Shown one piece after another: positions 43,465-52,870 of a stretch of 64,000 nt of DNA (positions are counted from its first letter, which is position 1; every line of letters begins with the position of its first letter). Source of the DNA: UBA1858 sp045106935 (lineage in GTDB: Bacteria > Pseudomonadota > Gammaproteobacteria > UBA4575); contig JBGCFN010000010.1 in NCBI GenBank assembly GCA_045106935.1, positions 5,638-69,637 on the forward strand, given 5' to 3'. Position numbers and translations under genes: made by a program. The notes below the pieces were generated by a model. The model was given only the letters and a program-made list of their open reading frames with translations, was not told where the DNA came from and did not search any database.

Positions 43465-43492
43465 ATTGTACGGAATTTACAGGAAATTTAAA
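43465..43492 (-). promoter_or_regulatory. Candidate promoter of the rpsP operon
   Basis: On the minus strand, TTTAAA (43492-43487) and TACAAT (43470-43465) are spaced by 16 bases. A hairpin GCGG-TTCG-CCGC follows in the presumed leader, about 55 bases before the rpsP start. This is a reasonable but not exceptional sigma70 match. Confidence 0.35.
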
Positions 43493-43517
43493 GCTAAAAA
43501 TTACGCTTTTATACTAC

Positions 43518-44879
43518 CTACATCGGCATATTAGGCGGCATTTTGCCCTGCATAGCACGCATCATATTTTTCATGCCCCCCTTCTTGGAGAACTTTTTCA
43601 TCATTTTGCGCATTTGTGTATATTGTTTCATCAATCGATTCACGTCCTGAACCTTCATTCCAGAGCCAGCAGCGATGCGCTGCTTACGCGTGGCCTTGAT
43701 AATATCAGGGAAACGTCGCTCTTTTTTAGTCATCGAGTCGATCATTGCCACCATATGAATAACCGATTTATCACTGGCTTGTGATTTCATCGCTTCGGAC
43801 ATATTCCCAGCACCAGGGAGTTTATCTATTAGACTATTAACCCCACCCATATTTTGCATCTGGACTAGTTGAGAACGCAGATCATTCAAGCTAAATCCCT
43901 TACCACTTTTGAGCTTTTTAGCCAGTTTGCTTGCTTCTTGATGATCAACTTTTTGCTGCGCTTCTTCTACAAGGGAAACCACATCCCCCATGCCCAAGAT
44001 TCTTGAGGCCACTCGATCCGGGTGGAAAGGTTCTAAGCCATCTACTTTTTCACCTGTTCCCAAAAACTTAATCGGCTTGCCGGTGATTTCCCTAACTGAA
44101 AGCGCCGCACCACCACGTGCATCACCATCAGTTTTTGTCAGAATCACGCCCGTGAGAGGCAGCGCATCATTAAAGGCTTGCGCAGATAAGGCCGCATCTT
44201 GGCCACTCATGCTATCGACAACAAACAAGGTTTCAACAGGATTTATCGCGCCGTGTAACTCGATAATTTCACTCATCATCTCGCTGTCAACGTGTAAACG
44301 ACCAGCAGTATCGACAAATAAAATATCGACATGATTCGTTTCTGCATAATTGATTGCATCTTTAGCAATAGATAGCGGTGCTTGATCTGTATTGCTGGGG
44401 AAAAAATGAACGCCTACTTGATTCGCGAGTGTTTCTAGCTGTTTGATAGCGGCTGGACGATAAACATCACAACTCACCACACTGACTTTTTTCTTTTCCG
44501 TATCAGATAGTCGTTTTGCCAGCTTAGCAATTGTCGTCGTTTTACCTGCACCTTGAAGGCCAGCCACCAATACAATCGCGGGGGGTTGCGCATTGAGTTG
44601 TAGGCCTTCATTTGCATCTCCCATCAAGTGAACTAATTCATCTTGAACGACTTTAATAAACGCCTGTCCTGGGGTGATATTCTCGATGACTTCTTTACCT
44701 ACAGCAGAAGTACGAACACGCTCAATAAATGCCTTAACGACTGGCAAAGCCACATCTGCTTCAAGCAATGCCATGCGCACTTCGCGCAAAGCTTCTTGAA
44801 TATTGTCTTCAGTGAGACGCGCTTGGCCTCGTAGCTTCCCGACTGTATCGGAAAGACGTTTAGTTAAATTATCAAACAT
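43518..44879 (-). CDS. ffh: Signal recognition particle protein Ffh
   Basis: Ffh, with 4.5S RNA, targets nascent inner-membrane proteins to FtsY. The N domain is followed by the G domain with GLQGAGKTTT, DTAGRLH and TKTDGDARGG. The methionine-rich M domain ends in MMRAMQGKMPPNMPM. The length of 453 residues is typical. No 4.5S RNA gene was seen in the window. The neighbouring ypjD and yfjD genes match the gene order of E. coli. Confidence 0.98.
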   Translation of the reverse strand: MFDNLTKRLSDTVGKLRGQARLTEDNIQEALREVRMALLEADVALPVVKAFIERVRTSAVGKEVIENITPGQAFIKVVQDELVHLMGDANEGLQLNAQPPAIVLVAGLQGAGKTTTIAKLAKRLSDTEKKKVSVVSCDVYRPAAIKQLETLANQVGVHFFPSNTDQAPLSIAKDAINYAETNHVDILFVDTAGRLHVDSEMMSEIIELHGAINPVETLFVVDSMSGQDAALSAQAFNDALPLTGVILTKTDGDARGGAALSVREITGKPIKFLGTGEKVDGLEPFHPDRVASRILGMGDVVSLVEEAQQKVDHQEASKLAKKLKSGKGFSLNDLRSQLVQMQNMGGVNSLIDKLPGAGNMSEAMKSQASDKSVIHMVAMIDSMTKKERRFPDIIKATRKQRIAAGSGMKVQDVNRLMKQYTQMRKMMKKFSKKGGMKNMMRAMQGKMPPNMPM

Positions 44880-45003
44880 GTAGTCTCGCTTAGTACGATT
44901 AAATTTGAATATATAGTGTAGCGACTTAAGGATAAACGATCTATTGAAAACTCAATAAATCTAACTGACAGATGAAGTGTTTTTGGATAGCGCTAGCTAA
45001 AAA

Positions 45004-45771
45004 CTACAAGAAAAGGGTATCCCCACTGGCGATGGATCGTATATTTCGTTGCGGCATTGCATCGCGCAATTCACGCATTATTTTATCTTCCTCACCTGGC
45101 TGCAAATGAGAGACACACACTTGAGGTTGATGCGATAGCGCACTTAATTCATTTGCTAATGATGAAGGTGAAAAATGTTTAGCCTGATTGGCGATATCTG
45201 ATCGCTCATCAGCAAATGCACATTCTACGATAAGCAAATCTACATTACTTTGCTGATTTAATGTTTGCCACAATTTAGGTGCAGAAGCCGTGTCACCGCT
45301 AAAAGCAAAGCTACTATTTTCGTCTTGTACAAAATAGCCAACGGCCGGCACTGTATGCTCAACCTCAATCATTGTGTATGTTTTCTCTTCGATCATGATG
45401 CTTTGCTCTGGCTGCATGGGCACAAAGCGTACTACAGGTTTTTCTTCACTCGGGAGACAGAAGAAATTAGGCCATATTTTCCAATTAAATATGTGATCCA
45501 TTAATACTTGGTAGGTTTCTGCCTGACAATACACAGATAATGGTTCATCAATCAATTTTTCATAAATGGTATCGATCAACAACGGTAAGCCAGCCACATG
45601 GTCTAAATGGCTATGCGTGATGAATACGTGCTTGATTTGAAATAACTCTTCTAAGGGTAGTTCACCCACACCGGTACCACAATCGAGCAATGTACTGGCG
45701 TCCACACGCAACGCGGTTGTGCGTAATCCGCTACCGATGCCACCACTGCAACCCAAAACATTTATTTTCAT
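45004..45771 (-). CDS. Metallo-beta-lactamase-fold hydrolase (class II cyclic-nucleotide phosphodiesterase-like)
   Basis: This 255-residue protein has the metal-binding THSHLDHVAGLPLL motif (first metal ligands), the SFAFSGDTASAPKLW segment with the bridging aspartate, and a final CVSHLQPGE histidine. The N-terminal MKINVLGCSGGIGSG and the overall pattern recall class II cAMP phosphodiesterases and related hydrolases rather than glyoxalase II. The substrate is not established by sequence. It is divergent from ypjD with a 183-base gap. Confidence 0.8.
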   Translation of the reverse strand: MKINVLGCSGGIGSGLRTTALRVDASTLLDCGTGVGELPLEELFQIKHVFITHSHLDHVAGLPLLIDTIYEKLIDEPLSVYCQAETYQVLMDHIFNWKIWPNFFCLPSEEKPVVRFVPMQPEQSIMIEEKTYTMIEVEHTVPAVGYFVQDENSSFAFSGDTASAPKLWQTLNQQSNVDLLIVECAFADERSDIANQAKHFSPSSLANELSALSHQPQVCVSHLQPGEEDKIMRELRDAMPQRNIRSIASGDTLFL

Positions 45772-45954
45772 AGGGCTATTATAATATTATTTATGACCAA
45801 TTTTAGTGCACGCTGATGCTAACACTGCCAATCCGGCCGAAATGTATAATACATCGCAATGTACTGAATTCCTTCAGATAATTCACGTAAACTGACGATT
45901 CAATAATAATTCGATTGACATTATGTATATTCAGGGCTTATTACTGACCTAATA

Positions 45955-46743
45955 ATGATTGGACTGACTTCAGCAATACTCTGCACCCTCACCTTTGGGG
46001 CTATTTGGCATCACATGCAAACCCAAGCAAGCGGTAAGGACTCGACTCGCCTTAAATTTATTGTGCCATGGACATTTACTATTGTGTCAATGGGCATTAT
46101 GGCAAGCGCTCAATTATTTACCGAATCAGGACTAAATTTCTATTTCTACAATTCTTTATTTATTGCAGCCTTTGTCATTTGTACCATTCTGTACTTAGCT
46201 AGTTTAGTGAAACATGTAGAACACTTAGGTTTGATTGTTTTACCCGTTACGTTAGTTTGCATTGCGCTGAATATATTATTCTCAAAAGAGGGCTCACAAG
46301 AGAGCTTTAGCCCTGGCATGCAAACACACATCATTGCATCTATTATTGCCTTTAGTATTTTAGGCTTGGCTGCAGTACAAGCTATCCTTCTATTTTTTCA
46401 AGATCGGACACTAAGAAACCATACCAACACTGGAATTTTACGCGCCCTTCCATCACTACATGAAAGTGAAACCTTCTTATTCCAAACGATCAGCTTAGGC
46501 GTTGTGATTCTTACCGTCGCACTAGTCTCAGGTTTTGTTTATATAGAAGATATCTTTGCCCAGCACCTTGCGCATAAGACGTTATTATCATCACTCGCTT
46601 GGGTTGTTTTTGTCATTCTCCTATGGGGAAGAATGCAATTTGGTTGGCGAGGCACCACGGCCATCCGCTGGTCATTATCTGGTTTCACCTTCCTAATCCT
46701 GGCTTATTTTGGCAGTAAATTTGTCTTAGAATTAGTCCTCTAA
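45955..46743 (+). CDS. ypjD: YpjD/CcsA-like inner membrane protein
   Basis: This is an integral membrane protein of 262 residues with about eight spans. It belongs to the cytochrome c assembly (CcsA/CcmC-like) superfamily as represented by YpjD. The conserved histidine in a hydrophobic context (TQASGKD... and HIIASIIAFSILGLAAVQA) and the C-terminal FGWRGTTAIRWSLSGFTFLIL support this. Its physiological role is unclear; haem handling is suggested by the family. A TTGACA element lies only 35 bases upstream of the ATG. It precedes yfjD, as in E. coli. Confidence 0.85.
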   Translation: MIGLTSAILCTLTFGAIWHHMQTQASGKDSTRLKFIVPWTFTIVSMGIMASAQLFTESGLNFYFYNSLFIAAFVICTILYLASLVKHVEHLGLIVLPVTLVCIALNILFSKEGSQESFSPGMQTHIIASIIAFSILGLAAVQAILLFFQDRTLRNHTNTGILRALPSLHESETFLFQTISLGVVILTVALVSGFVYIEDIFAQHLAHKTLLSSLAWVVFVILLWGRMQFGWRGTTAIRWSLSGFTFLILAYFGSKFVLELVL

Positions 46744-46835
46744 ACAAACAAGTCATCTTTACCACCCTTGACAACACTCGCATGGTTTCCGTAAAACGGA
46801 ACAGCGTTTGACTATCTGGAGGAAACAACAAGCTC

Positions 46836-48107
46836 TTGGACGATTATTCAATTAGCGCTCTATTTACGGCGCTTGGTGTACTGCTATTATTTTCTGCGTT
46901 TTTTTCCGGCTCAGAAACCGCTTTAATGGCGCTAAACCGTTACCGCTTACGCCATCTTGCTAACAAAGGCCACCATGGTGCGCGACTTGCACAAAATCTG
47001 CTTGAAAAACCAGATCGCTTAATTGGATTGATTTTACTTGGCAATAATATTGTTAACTTAATCGCCTCACCACTTGCAGCCTATATTGGTTATCGTTTGT
47101 ATGGTGATGTAGGCGTATTTTCTGCCACCGTCTTATTTATTATCGCGGTATTAATTTTTGCTGAAGTAACACCCAAAACCTTAGCGGCATTACACCCTGA
47201 AAAATTCGCATTCCCTGCCTCTTATATTTATACCCCGCTGCAATATGTCACGTATCCAATCGTATTATTAATTAATGCCATTGCTAATACGTTACTAAGA
47301 CTATGCGGAGTCAGCTTAAAAGATGCTGGTCTCAGCTCGCTCAGCAGAGATGAACTTCGCACAGTTGTTCAAGAAGCCGGTGGACTTATCCCTCGTGCCC
47401 ACCAAAATATGTTAATAGGAATTTTAGACTTAGAGTCAATCACTGTTGAAGATATTATGATTCCTCGTAACGAAGTACTTGGTGTCGATATTGATACAGA
47501 CTGGGAAGATATTCGATCACAAATATCAAATGCACCCTTTACACGTATGCCTGTCTATCATGAGAATCTCGATAACATTGTTGGATTTTTACATTTACGT
47601 AAAATATTTTCGCGTATCGTAGAAAATGAAATTTCTTTGGAAGAACTCAAACAAAATGTTCGTAAACCATACTTCATTCCAGAAGGCACCAGCTTAAACA
47701 GGCAATTACTCAATTTTCAAAGAGAGAAAAGACGTATCGGACTCGTCGTTGATGAGTATGGAGACATACAAGGTTTAGTCACCTTAGAAGATTTACTCGA
47801 AGAGATTGTAGGCGAGTTCACCAATGACCCTGCCACTTTAACGACAGATATTCATCCTCAAAAAGATGGCAGTTATGTCATCGATGGTAGCGCCCATGTG
47901 CGTGATGTGAATAAAGCATTGAAATGGAAACTACATGATAATGGGCCACGCACCATTAATGGCTTAGTCCTAGAACATTTAGAAACTATTCCAGAGACAG
48001 GGACTTCTGTATTAATTGACGGTCACCCGATAGAAATTGTTCGCATGCTAAATAATTCTGTACGAACCGTACGAATCCAACCCAAAGTCACAGCAGACGA
48101 TGACTAA
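46836..48107 (+). CDS. yfjD: CNNM/CorC-type transporter with CBS domains (YfjD-like)
   Basis: This is an inner-membrane protein of 423 residues. A DUF21/CNNM membrane domain (about 1-190, with FFSGSETALMALNRYRLRHL) is followed by a CBS pair (about 205-330, with VEDIMIPRNEVLGVD and GLVTLEDLLEEIVGEF) and a CorC/HlyC domain at the C terminus. Members are implicated in magnesium/cobalt efflux or related ion homeostasis. The start codon is TTG; GGAGGA lies about 12 bases upstream and no other start is available in frame. It follows ypjD by 92 bases. Confidence 0.9.
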   Translation: MDDYSISALFTALGVLLLFSAFFSGSETALMALNRYRLRHLANKGHHGARLAQNLLEKPDRLIGLILLGNNIVNLIASPLAAYIGYRLYGDVGVFSATVLFIIAVLIFAEVTPKTLAALHPEKFAFPASYIYTPLQYVTYPIVLLINAIANTLLRLCGVSLKDAGLSSLSRDELRTVVQEAGGLIPRAHQNMLIGILDLESITVEDIMIPRNEVLGVDIDTDWEDIRSQISNAPFTRMPVYHENLDNIVGFLHLRKIFSRIVENEISLEELKQNVRKPYFIPEGTSLNRQLLNFQREKRRIGLVVDEYGDIQGLVTLEDLLEEIVGEFTNDPATLTTDIHPQKDGSYVIDGSAHVRDVNKALKWKLHDNGPRTINGLVLEHLETIPETGTSVLIDGHPIEIVRMLNNSVRTVRIQPKVTADDD

Positions 48108-48183
48108 ATACATGCACACGAAAATTGATTTTTTGAACACATAACGACACACTCTATCTTTCATTTCTGACAGCCGTATTTGT

Positions 48184-49548
48184 ATGAGTAAAGCAACACA
48201 ATATCAATGTGATGCATGTGGACATGCGTTCAATAAATGGAGCGGCCAATGCCCTGAATGTAATGCGTGGAATACACTTGAAGAAACACGCAGCATTCAA
48301 ACTAGTGGCAAAGTAAGATCAATAAAGCCTAAAGCGAGCAATAGAGTAATCCCGCTTGCTGAAGTTGATACTGTGACAGACCCTAGAATTCAAACCAATC
48401 TTGGTGAACTAGACCGTGTGTTGGGTGGTGGCATTGTTCATGGCTCTGTTGTTTTAGTCGGCGGCAGCCCAGGCATTGGAAAATCAACGCTGCTGATACA
48501 GATGCTAGCCTCACTAAATCAGTATCAAACTTTATATATAAGCGGTGAAGAATCTGCTCAACAGATCTCTTTGCGCGCAGAACGTCTAGATTTAAACAAG
48601 GACAATATTCGCTTACTTAGCAGTGTTTCCCTGGAAGAAGTGTTATCCACTCTGCAAGCGACCAAACCTAAATTAGTCATTGTTGACTCAATCCAAACCC
48701 TTGCTAGTGAACAGTTAAATTCTGCGGCAGGTTCAGTCTCTCAAGTGAGAGAGTGTGCGGGGCAGTTAGTCCAATTTGCCAAGAACTCCAGCACAACATT
48801 ATTTGTTGTCGGCCATGTGACCAAAGAAGGTACTTTAGCGGGGCCACGTGTACTGGAGCACATGGTAGATACGGTATTGTATTTTGAAGGTGATAGTAGT
48901 GATCGTTTTCGCCTGTTACGTGCGACTAAAAATCGATTTGGTGCCGTCAATGAACTCGGTGTCTTTGTTATGCAGGAAACGGGTTTAAAAGGTGTAAAAA
49001 ACCCATCAGCACTATTTTTATCTCATCACCAAACGCCTGCGGCTGGCAGTATTGTCATGGTTACACGTGAAGGCACTCGACCGCTGATGGTAGAAGTGCA
49101 ATCACTCGTCGATGATAACCCCTCCAGCAATCCACGCAGACTGGCCCAGGGAATTGAACAAAACAGATTGTCCATGTTACTCGCTGTGATGAATCGACAT
49201 GGCGGCATCTCATTACACAACGATGACGTATTTATTAACGTGGTTGGCGGCGTGAGAGTACAAGAACCTGCAGTGGATCTACCTATATTATTAGCCACAC
49301 TTTCGAGCTTTCGTGATTTTATTCTACCAAGAGAATTAGTCGCCTTTGGCGAAGTTGGACTCGCAGGCGAGATACGCCCCGTCCCTAATGGACAAGAGCG
49401 ATTACGCGAAGCGTCAAAACATGGTTTCAAGCATGCCATCATTCCCACTGCTAACGCACCTAAAGACAGTATTGAAGGTTTAGAAATCATTCCTGTCTCG
49501 AGATTATCTGAAGCGATTGACTGGGTTTTAAATAATTATGCCCGATAA
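48184..49548 (+). CDS. radA: DNA repair protein RadA
   Basis: RadA is a RecA-like helicase that drives branch migration in recombinational repair. The N-terminal zinc finger uses Cys9, Cys12, Cys23 and Cys26. Walker A is GGSPGIGKST (93-102), followed by the RadA-specific KNRFGAVNE motif and the Lon-protease-like C-terminal domain. The length of 454 residues is standard. Its end overlaps fdhD by 11 bases, suggesting co-translation. Confidence 0.97.
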   Translation: MSKATQYQCDACGHAFNKWSGQCPECNAWNTLEETRSIQTSGKVRSIKPKASNRVIPLAEVDTVTDPRIQTNLGELDRVLGGGIVHGSVVLVGGSPGIGKSTLLIQMLASLNQYQTLYISGEESAQQISLRAERLDLNKDNIRLLSSVSLEEVLSTLQATKPKLVIVDSIQTLASEQLNSAAGSVSQVRECAGQLVQFAKNSSTTLFVVGHVTKEGTLAGPRVLEHMVDTVLYFEGDSSDRFRLLRATKNRFGAVNELGVFVMQETGLKGVKNPSALFLSHHQTPAAGSIVMVTREGTRPLMVEVQSLVDDNPSSNPRRLAQGIEQNRLSMLLAVMNRHGGISLHNDDVFINVVGGVRVQEPAVDLPILLATLSSFRDFILPRELVAFGEVGLAGEIRPVPNGQERLREASKHGFKHAIIPTANAPKDSIEGLEIIPVSRLSEAIDWVLNNYAR

Positions 49549-50377
49549 ACCGACGCTGTCTAACTCAGGACTTGCTCCAACCCATGCGGTAGTGGCCAGA
49601 GACCAATTTGGCGAACAACGCGATGTAAAAGTGTCTGGCGAATCCCCGTTAACATTAAAAGTAGACGATAGAGAAATTGTCACGCTCATGACTTTGGGTA
49701 CTCATCCCGAATTACTTGCCTTGGGTTACTTACGCAACCAAAGACTAATAGACAACATTAGCGACATTGAATCCGTCACCGTAGATTGGGAAAAAGAAAG
49801 TGTCCAAGTCACCACAAGAAATGGTCATGGCATTAGTGATTGGCAAGAAAAATTAAGCAAACGTACTGTCACTACTGGGTGCGGCCAAGGCACTGTGTTT
49901 AGTTGCACGTTAGATAAACTATACGATAACAAGCTTGCGCAGATACAAGTCAAACAGTCTTTATTGTATGAGCTACTAAAATCAATCACTGACTACAACG
50001 AAATATATAAACAAGCGGGCGCTGTACATGGCTGCGCATTATGTTTCGGCACTGAGATCTTAAATTTTGTCGAAGATGTCGGCCGTCATAATGCCGCTGA
50101 TGCAATCTCTGGAAGCATGTGGCTAGATGGAATTAGCGGGGAAGATAAGATTTTCTACACTACCGGACGACTAACTTCTGAGATCGTCATGAAAGCAGCT
50201 CACATGGGCATCCCTATTTTATTATCGCGCTCAGGCGTGACTCATATGGGATTAGAACTGGCTAGAGATCTAGGTGTAACCATGATTGCTCGCGCAAAAG
50301 GCAAAGCATTTTTAGTATATAACGGAAGTGAAAATATAATTTACGACAGCAAACCTGCTAAGCCGCCGCAAAAATAA
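49538..50377 (+). CDS. fdhD: Sulfur carrier / formate dehydrogenase accessory protein FdhD
   Basis: FdhD passes sulfur from IscS to the molybdenum cofactor of formate dehydrogenases. The 279-residue protein has the conserved core TVTTGCGQGTVFSC (with Cys115), AVHGCALC, EDVGRHNAADAISG and TTGRLTSEIVMKAA. The E. coli loop has two cysteines three residues apart; here the second is Gly118. It overlaps radA by 11 bases and is convergent with the DUF3501 gene (3-base gap). No formate dehydrogenase is in the window. Confidence 0.92.
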   Translation: MPDKPTLSNSGLAPTHAVVARDQFGEQRDVKVSGESPLTLKVDDREIVTLMTLGTHPELLALGYLRNQRLIDNISDIESVTVDWEKESVQVTTRNGHGISDWQEKLSKRTVTTGCGQGTVFSCTLDKLYDNKLAQIQVKQSLLYELLKSITDYNEIYKQAGAVHGCALCFGTEILNFVEDVGRHNAADAISGSMWLDGISGEDKIFYTTGRLTSEIVMKAAHMGIPILLSRSGVTHMGLELARDLGVTMIARAKGKAFLVYNGSENIIYDSKPAKPPQK

Positions 50378-50380
50378 TGA

Positions 50381-50965
50381 CTAGCTAAGGTCTTCCGCCA
50401 AAGATGCACGCATTGCATCTGACACAGCCTCTAAAGTGACAGAATATTTATCATGTTCAATGCCAGCACCAATCGCTGAACCCGCTTTAATAGCTTTTAC
50501 CATCTCAGCATTCAACTCAAAACGCATAAAATGAACTGACGAGGTTTTATCTTCTGTTTCTCGTTCTAAATCCTCATTACAAATTGGATACACTTTTTCG
50601 AAACCATCTACAGCAACCCAAACCGTTTTCTCTATACCAATCAATTCACCTAAACGCTTACGACGAATTTCCTCATCATCATACTCAAGCATGAAAGTCG
50701 CTTTCCAATTACTCCCATCAGGGATTAGTGGATTATATGCATCAAGTTCTTCTTGGATGCCTTCAGCCTCGAACACTTTCTCAGCTCGCAACATTTCCTG
50801 GACCTGATAATGCATTAACGTACGGTCTTCAAAGTGTACTGTCGCATGCTCACCCAATCTCAGTACACGATGCTTTTTATGCTCGATCATTTTTGCTCGA
50901 AATTCTGCACGCATAGCAGAATATTCTTCTAACGAATAAAGATCTTCTTTGGTTAATTTTTGCAT
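50381..50965 (-). CDS. DUF3501 family protein
   Basis: This 194-residue protein matches the DUF3501 family, as I recall it, recognised by LTKEDLYSLEEYSAMRAEFR, the HRVLRLGEHATVHFEDR segment and the central LIPDGSNWKATFMLEYDDEE. Its function is unknown. It is soluble, acidic, with no cysteine cluster. It lies 23 bases downstream of the Fe-S reductase-like gene and follows rubrerythrin on the same strand, a grouping known from other proteobacteria. Partnership in peroxide or oxygen defence is an inference from this context. Confidence 0.88.
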   Translation of the reverse strand: MQKLTKEDLYSLEEYSAMRAEFRAKMIEHKKHRVLRLGEHATVHFEDRTLMHYQVQEMLRAEKVFEAEGIQEELDAYNPLIPDGSNWKATFMLEYDDEEIRRKRLGELIGIEKTVWVAVDGFEKVYPICNEDLERETEDKTSSVHFMRFELNAEMVKAIKAGSAIGAGIEHDKYSVTLEAVSDAMRASLAEDLS

Positions 50966-50988
50966 GATTAATTCTTCTTTAAATTATT

Positions 50989-52314
50989 CTATAAGCCGTA
51001 GGCAATTCTTAATAATGTCATTGGATGTGTTGCTTCTGACTCATCTTTCATTCCATTAGAAATCTGATGTCCCGCCATTGGACAATCACTACTATAAAAA
51101 TCAGCTTCCGATTTTTGGAGCTTACTCACGACAGGCCGACAGATCTTCATTGAAATTTCATGAAATTCTTTCTTCACCGCATAAGTACCATCATGACCAG
51201 AACAACGCTCCAACACTTCTATCTCAGTATCTGGAACAAGTTTCAATACATCACGTGTTTTTAAGCCAATTCTTTGTACGCGCAAATGACATGATGCATG
51301 GTAGAAAACCTTCCCTAGCGGCTTCTTGAAATCAACATCGAGCTGTTCGCTCTTATGCTTCTTATACAAATATTCAAATGGATCGAAAATATGCTCTTTA
51401 ACACGTTGAACACCTTCATCATCCGGAAACATCAAAGGCAGCTCCTGCTTAAACATCAACACACAGGAAGGCACTGGAGCAACAATATCCCATCCGGCAT
51501 CAATCCACTTAAGCATCGTAGGAATATTTGCGTCCTTTAATTTCTCCACTCCTTTAAGGTCACCTAGTTCTAACTTAGGCATCCCACAACAATTTTCTTT
51601 TTCCATAATGGAAATAGAAATTTTATTGTGCTCAAACACTTTCACTAAATCATTAGCAATTTCGGGCTCATTAAAATTGTTATAACAAGTGACAAACAAG
51701 GCCACTTTATTTTCTCCAGCAGTCTCAATGGGTAGTGCACTTTTTGATAAGATTTTTCTAGCCGTTTTACTATGATAAGTCGGTATTTTTGCATCGGCAT
51801 GAACGCCCAATGTCTTCTCAAGTGTTTTACGCCCTGCCTGCGTCCCGTTAACTGAATTAACTATTTGGGAAACCACTGGAATACCCGCCAGCTTACCTAC
51901 CGTGTCAGTAGCACTAAGGATTTTATCGCGCTTTTTGATATCACCTTTTTGGAATTTAATCGCTTTAGCGCGCAACATAAGATGTGGAAAGTCCACATTC
52001 CATTCATGTGGAGGGACATACGGACATTTAGTCAAATAACATAGATCACACAGATAACATTGATCCACCACTTTGGTGTAATCATTCTTATCCACACCAT
52101 CAACTTCCATAGTGTCAGATTCATCAACCAAATCAAATAAAGTCGGGAATGAATTACATAAACTTACACAACGACGACAACCATGACATATGTCAAACAC
52201 TCGCTCCAATTCTTCATTGAGTGATTGCTCGTTATAAAATTCTGGGTTATTCCAATCGATCGGGTGTCTAGTAGGTGCTTCTAAACTTCCTTCACGCGAA
52301 CCAGATGTTGCCAC
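50989..52314 (-). CDS. Heterodisulfide-reductase/GlpC-like Fe-S protein
   Basis: This is a 441-residue protein with two cysteine clusters of the 4Fe-4S ferredoxin type near the N terminus (CHGCRRCVSLC and CYLCDLCYLTKCP). Two CCG-type domains follow (NCCGMPKLELGDL and the SDCPMAGHQI end, with HASCHLRVQRIG between). This is the architecture of HdrD/GlpC-type electron carriers. The start is GTG with AAGAGG 8 bases upstream. It probably passes electrons to a redox partner such as the neighbouring rubrerythrin. That link is inferred from gene order, not shown. Confidence 0.88.
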   Translation of the reverse strand: MATSGSREGSLEAPTRHPIDWNNPEFYNEQSLNEELERVFDICHGCRRCVSLCNSFPTLFDLVDESDTMEVDGVDKNDYTKVVDQCYLCDLCYLTKCPYVPPHEWNVDFPHLMLRAKAIKFQKGDIKKRDKILSATDTVGKLAGIPVVSQIVNSVNGTQAGRKTLEKTLGVHADAKIPTYHSKTARKILSKSALPIETAGENKVALFVTCYNNFNEPEIANDLVKVFEHNKISISIMEKENCCGMPKLELGDLKGVEKLKDANIPTMLKWIDAGWDIVAPVPSCVLMFKQELPLMFPDDEGVQRVKEHIFDPFEYLYKKHKSEQLDVDFKKPLGKVFYHASCHLRVQRIGLKTRDVLKLVPDTEIEVLERCSGHDGTYAVKKEFHEISMKICRPVVSKLQKSEADFYSSDCPMAGHQISNGMKDESEATHPMTLLRIAYGL

Positions 52315-52355
52315 GTGTTTGTCCTCTTAATAAATATTGATGATTATTAATAATA

Positions 52356-52383
52356 TTGCACACTGAGTTTGCTCAGTGTGCAA
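52356..52383 (-). terminator. Terminator between rubrerythrin and the Fe-S protein gene
   Basis: TTGCACACTGAG (52356-52367) and its exact complement (52372-52383) form a 12-bp stem with a 4-base loop. On the minus strand TATTATTAATAAT follows. It starts 10 bases after the rubrerythrin stop. It may attenuate transcription into the downstream operon rather than stop it fully. Confidence 0.65.
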
Positions 52384-52393
52384 CAAAAACAAC

Positions 52394-52813
52394 TTAACCG
52401 TCTAAGTTGTCTAATGCTTTTTGAAAGCGATTTGCGTGAGAACGCTCCGCTTTTGCTAGCGTCTCAAACCAATCAGCAATTTCTTCAAAGTTTTCATCAC
52501 GTGCTGATTTTGCCATGCCTGGGTACATGTCTGTGTACTCATGAGTCTCACCAGCAATAGCAGTTTTAAGGTTGTCATCAGTTCCACCGAACGGAAGACC
52601 CGTAGCTGGATCACCACATTCTTCTAAGTATTCAAGGTGCCCATGCGCGTGGCCTGTCTCACCTTCTGCAGTTGATCTGAATACTGTCGCTACATCGTTG
52701 TATCCTTCCACGTCAGCTTTTGCTGCAAAATATAGATAGCGACGATTTGCTTGTGACTCGCCCGCAAATGCAGCCTTTAAATTTTCTTCTGTCTTTGTAC
52801 CTTTAAGAGACAT
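52394..52813 (-). CDS. rbr: Rubrerythrin (diiron domain only)
   Basis: This 139-residue ferritin-like diiron protein of the rubrerythrin family probably reduces peroxide. Iron ligand motifs are visible in GESQANRRYL, EGETGHAHGHLEYL, GETHEYTDMYP and AKAERSHANRF. It lacks the C-terminal rubredoxin domain of classical rubrerythrins, so it needs an external electron donor. The strong ribosome site GGAGGT precedes the ATG. Two palindromes upstream suggest regulated expression (see the operator entry). The Fe-S protein and DUF3501 genes follow it. Confidence 0.92.
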   Translation of the reverse strand: MSLKGTKTEENLKAAFAGESQANRRYLYFAAKADVEGYNDVATVFRSTAEGETGHAHGHLEYLEECGDPATGLPFGGTDDNLKTAIAGETHEYTDMYPGMAKSARDENFEEIADWFETLAKAERSHANRFQKALDNLDG

Positions 52814-52870
52814 TCGGATGACCTCCAGTTAAAATATATTTTTATTAAGTTAAATGAGAAACGTTCTGAT

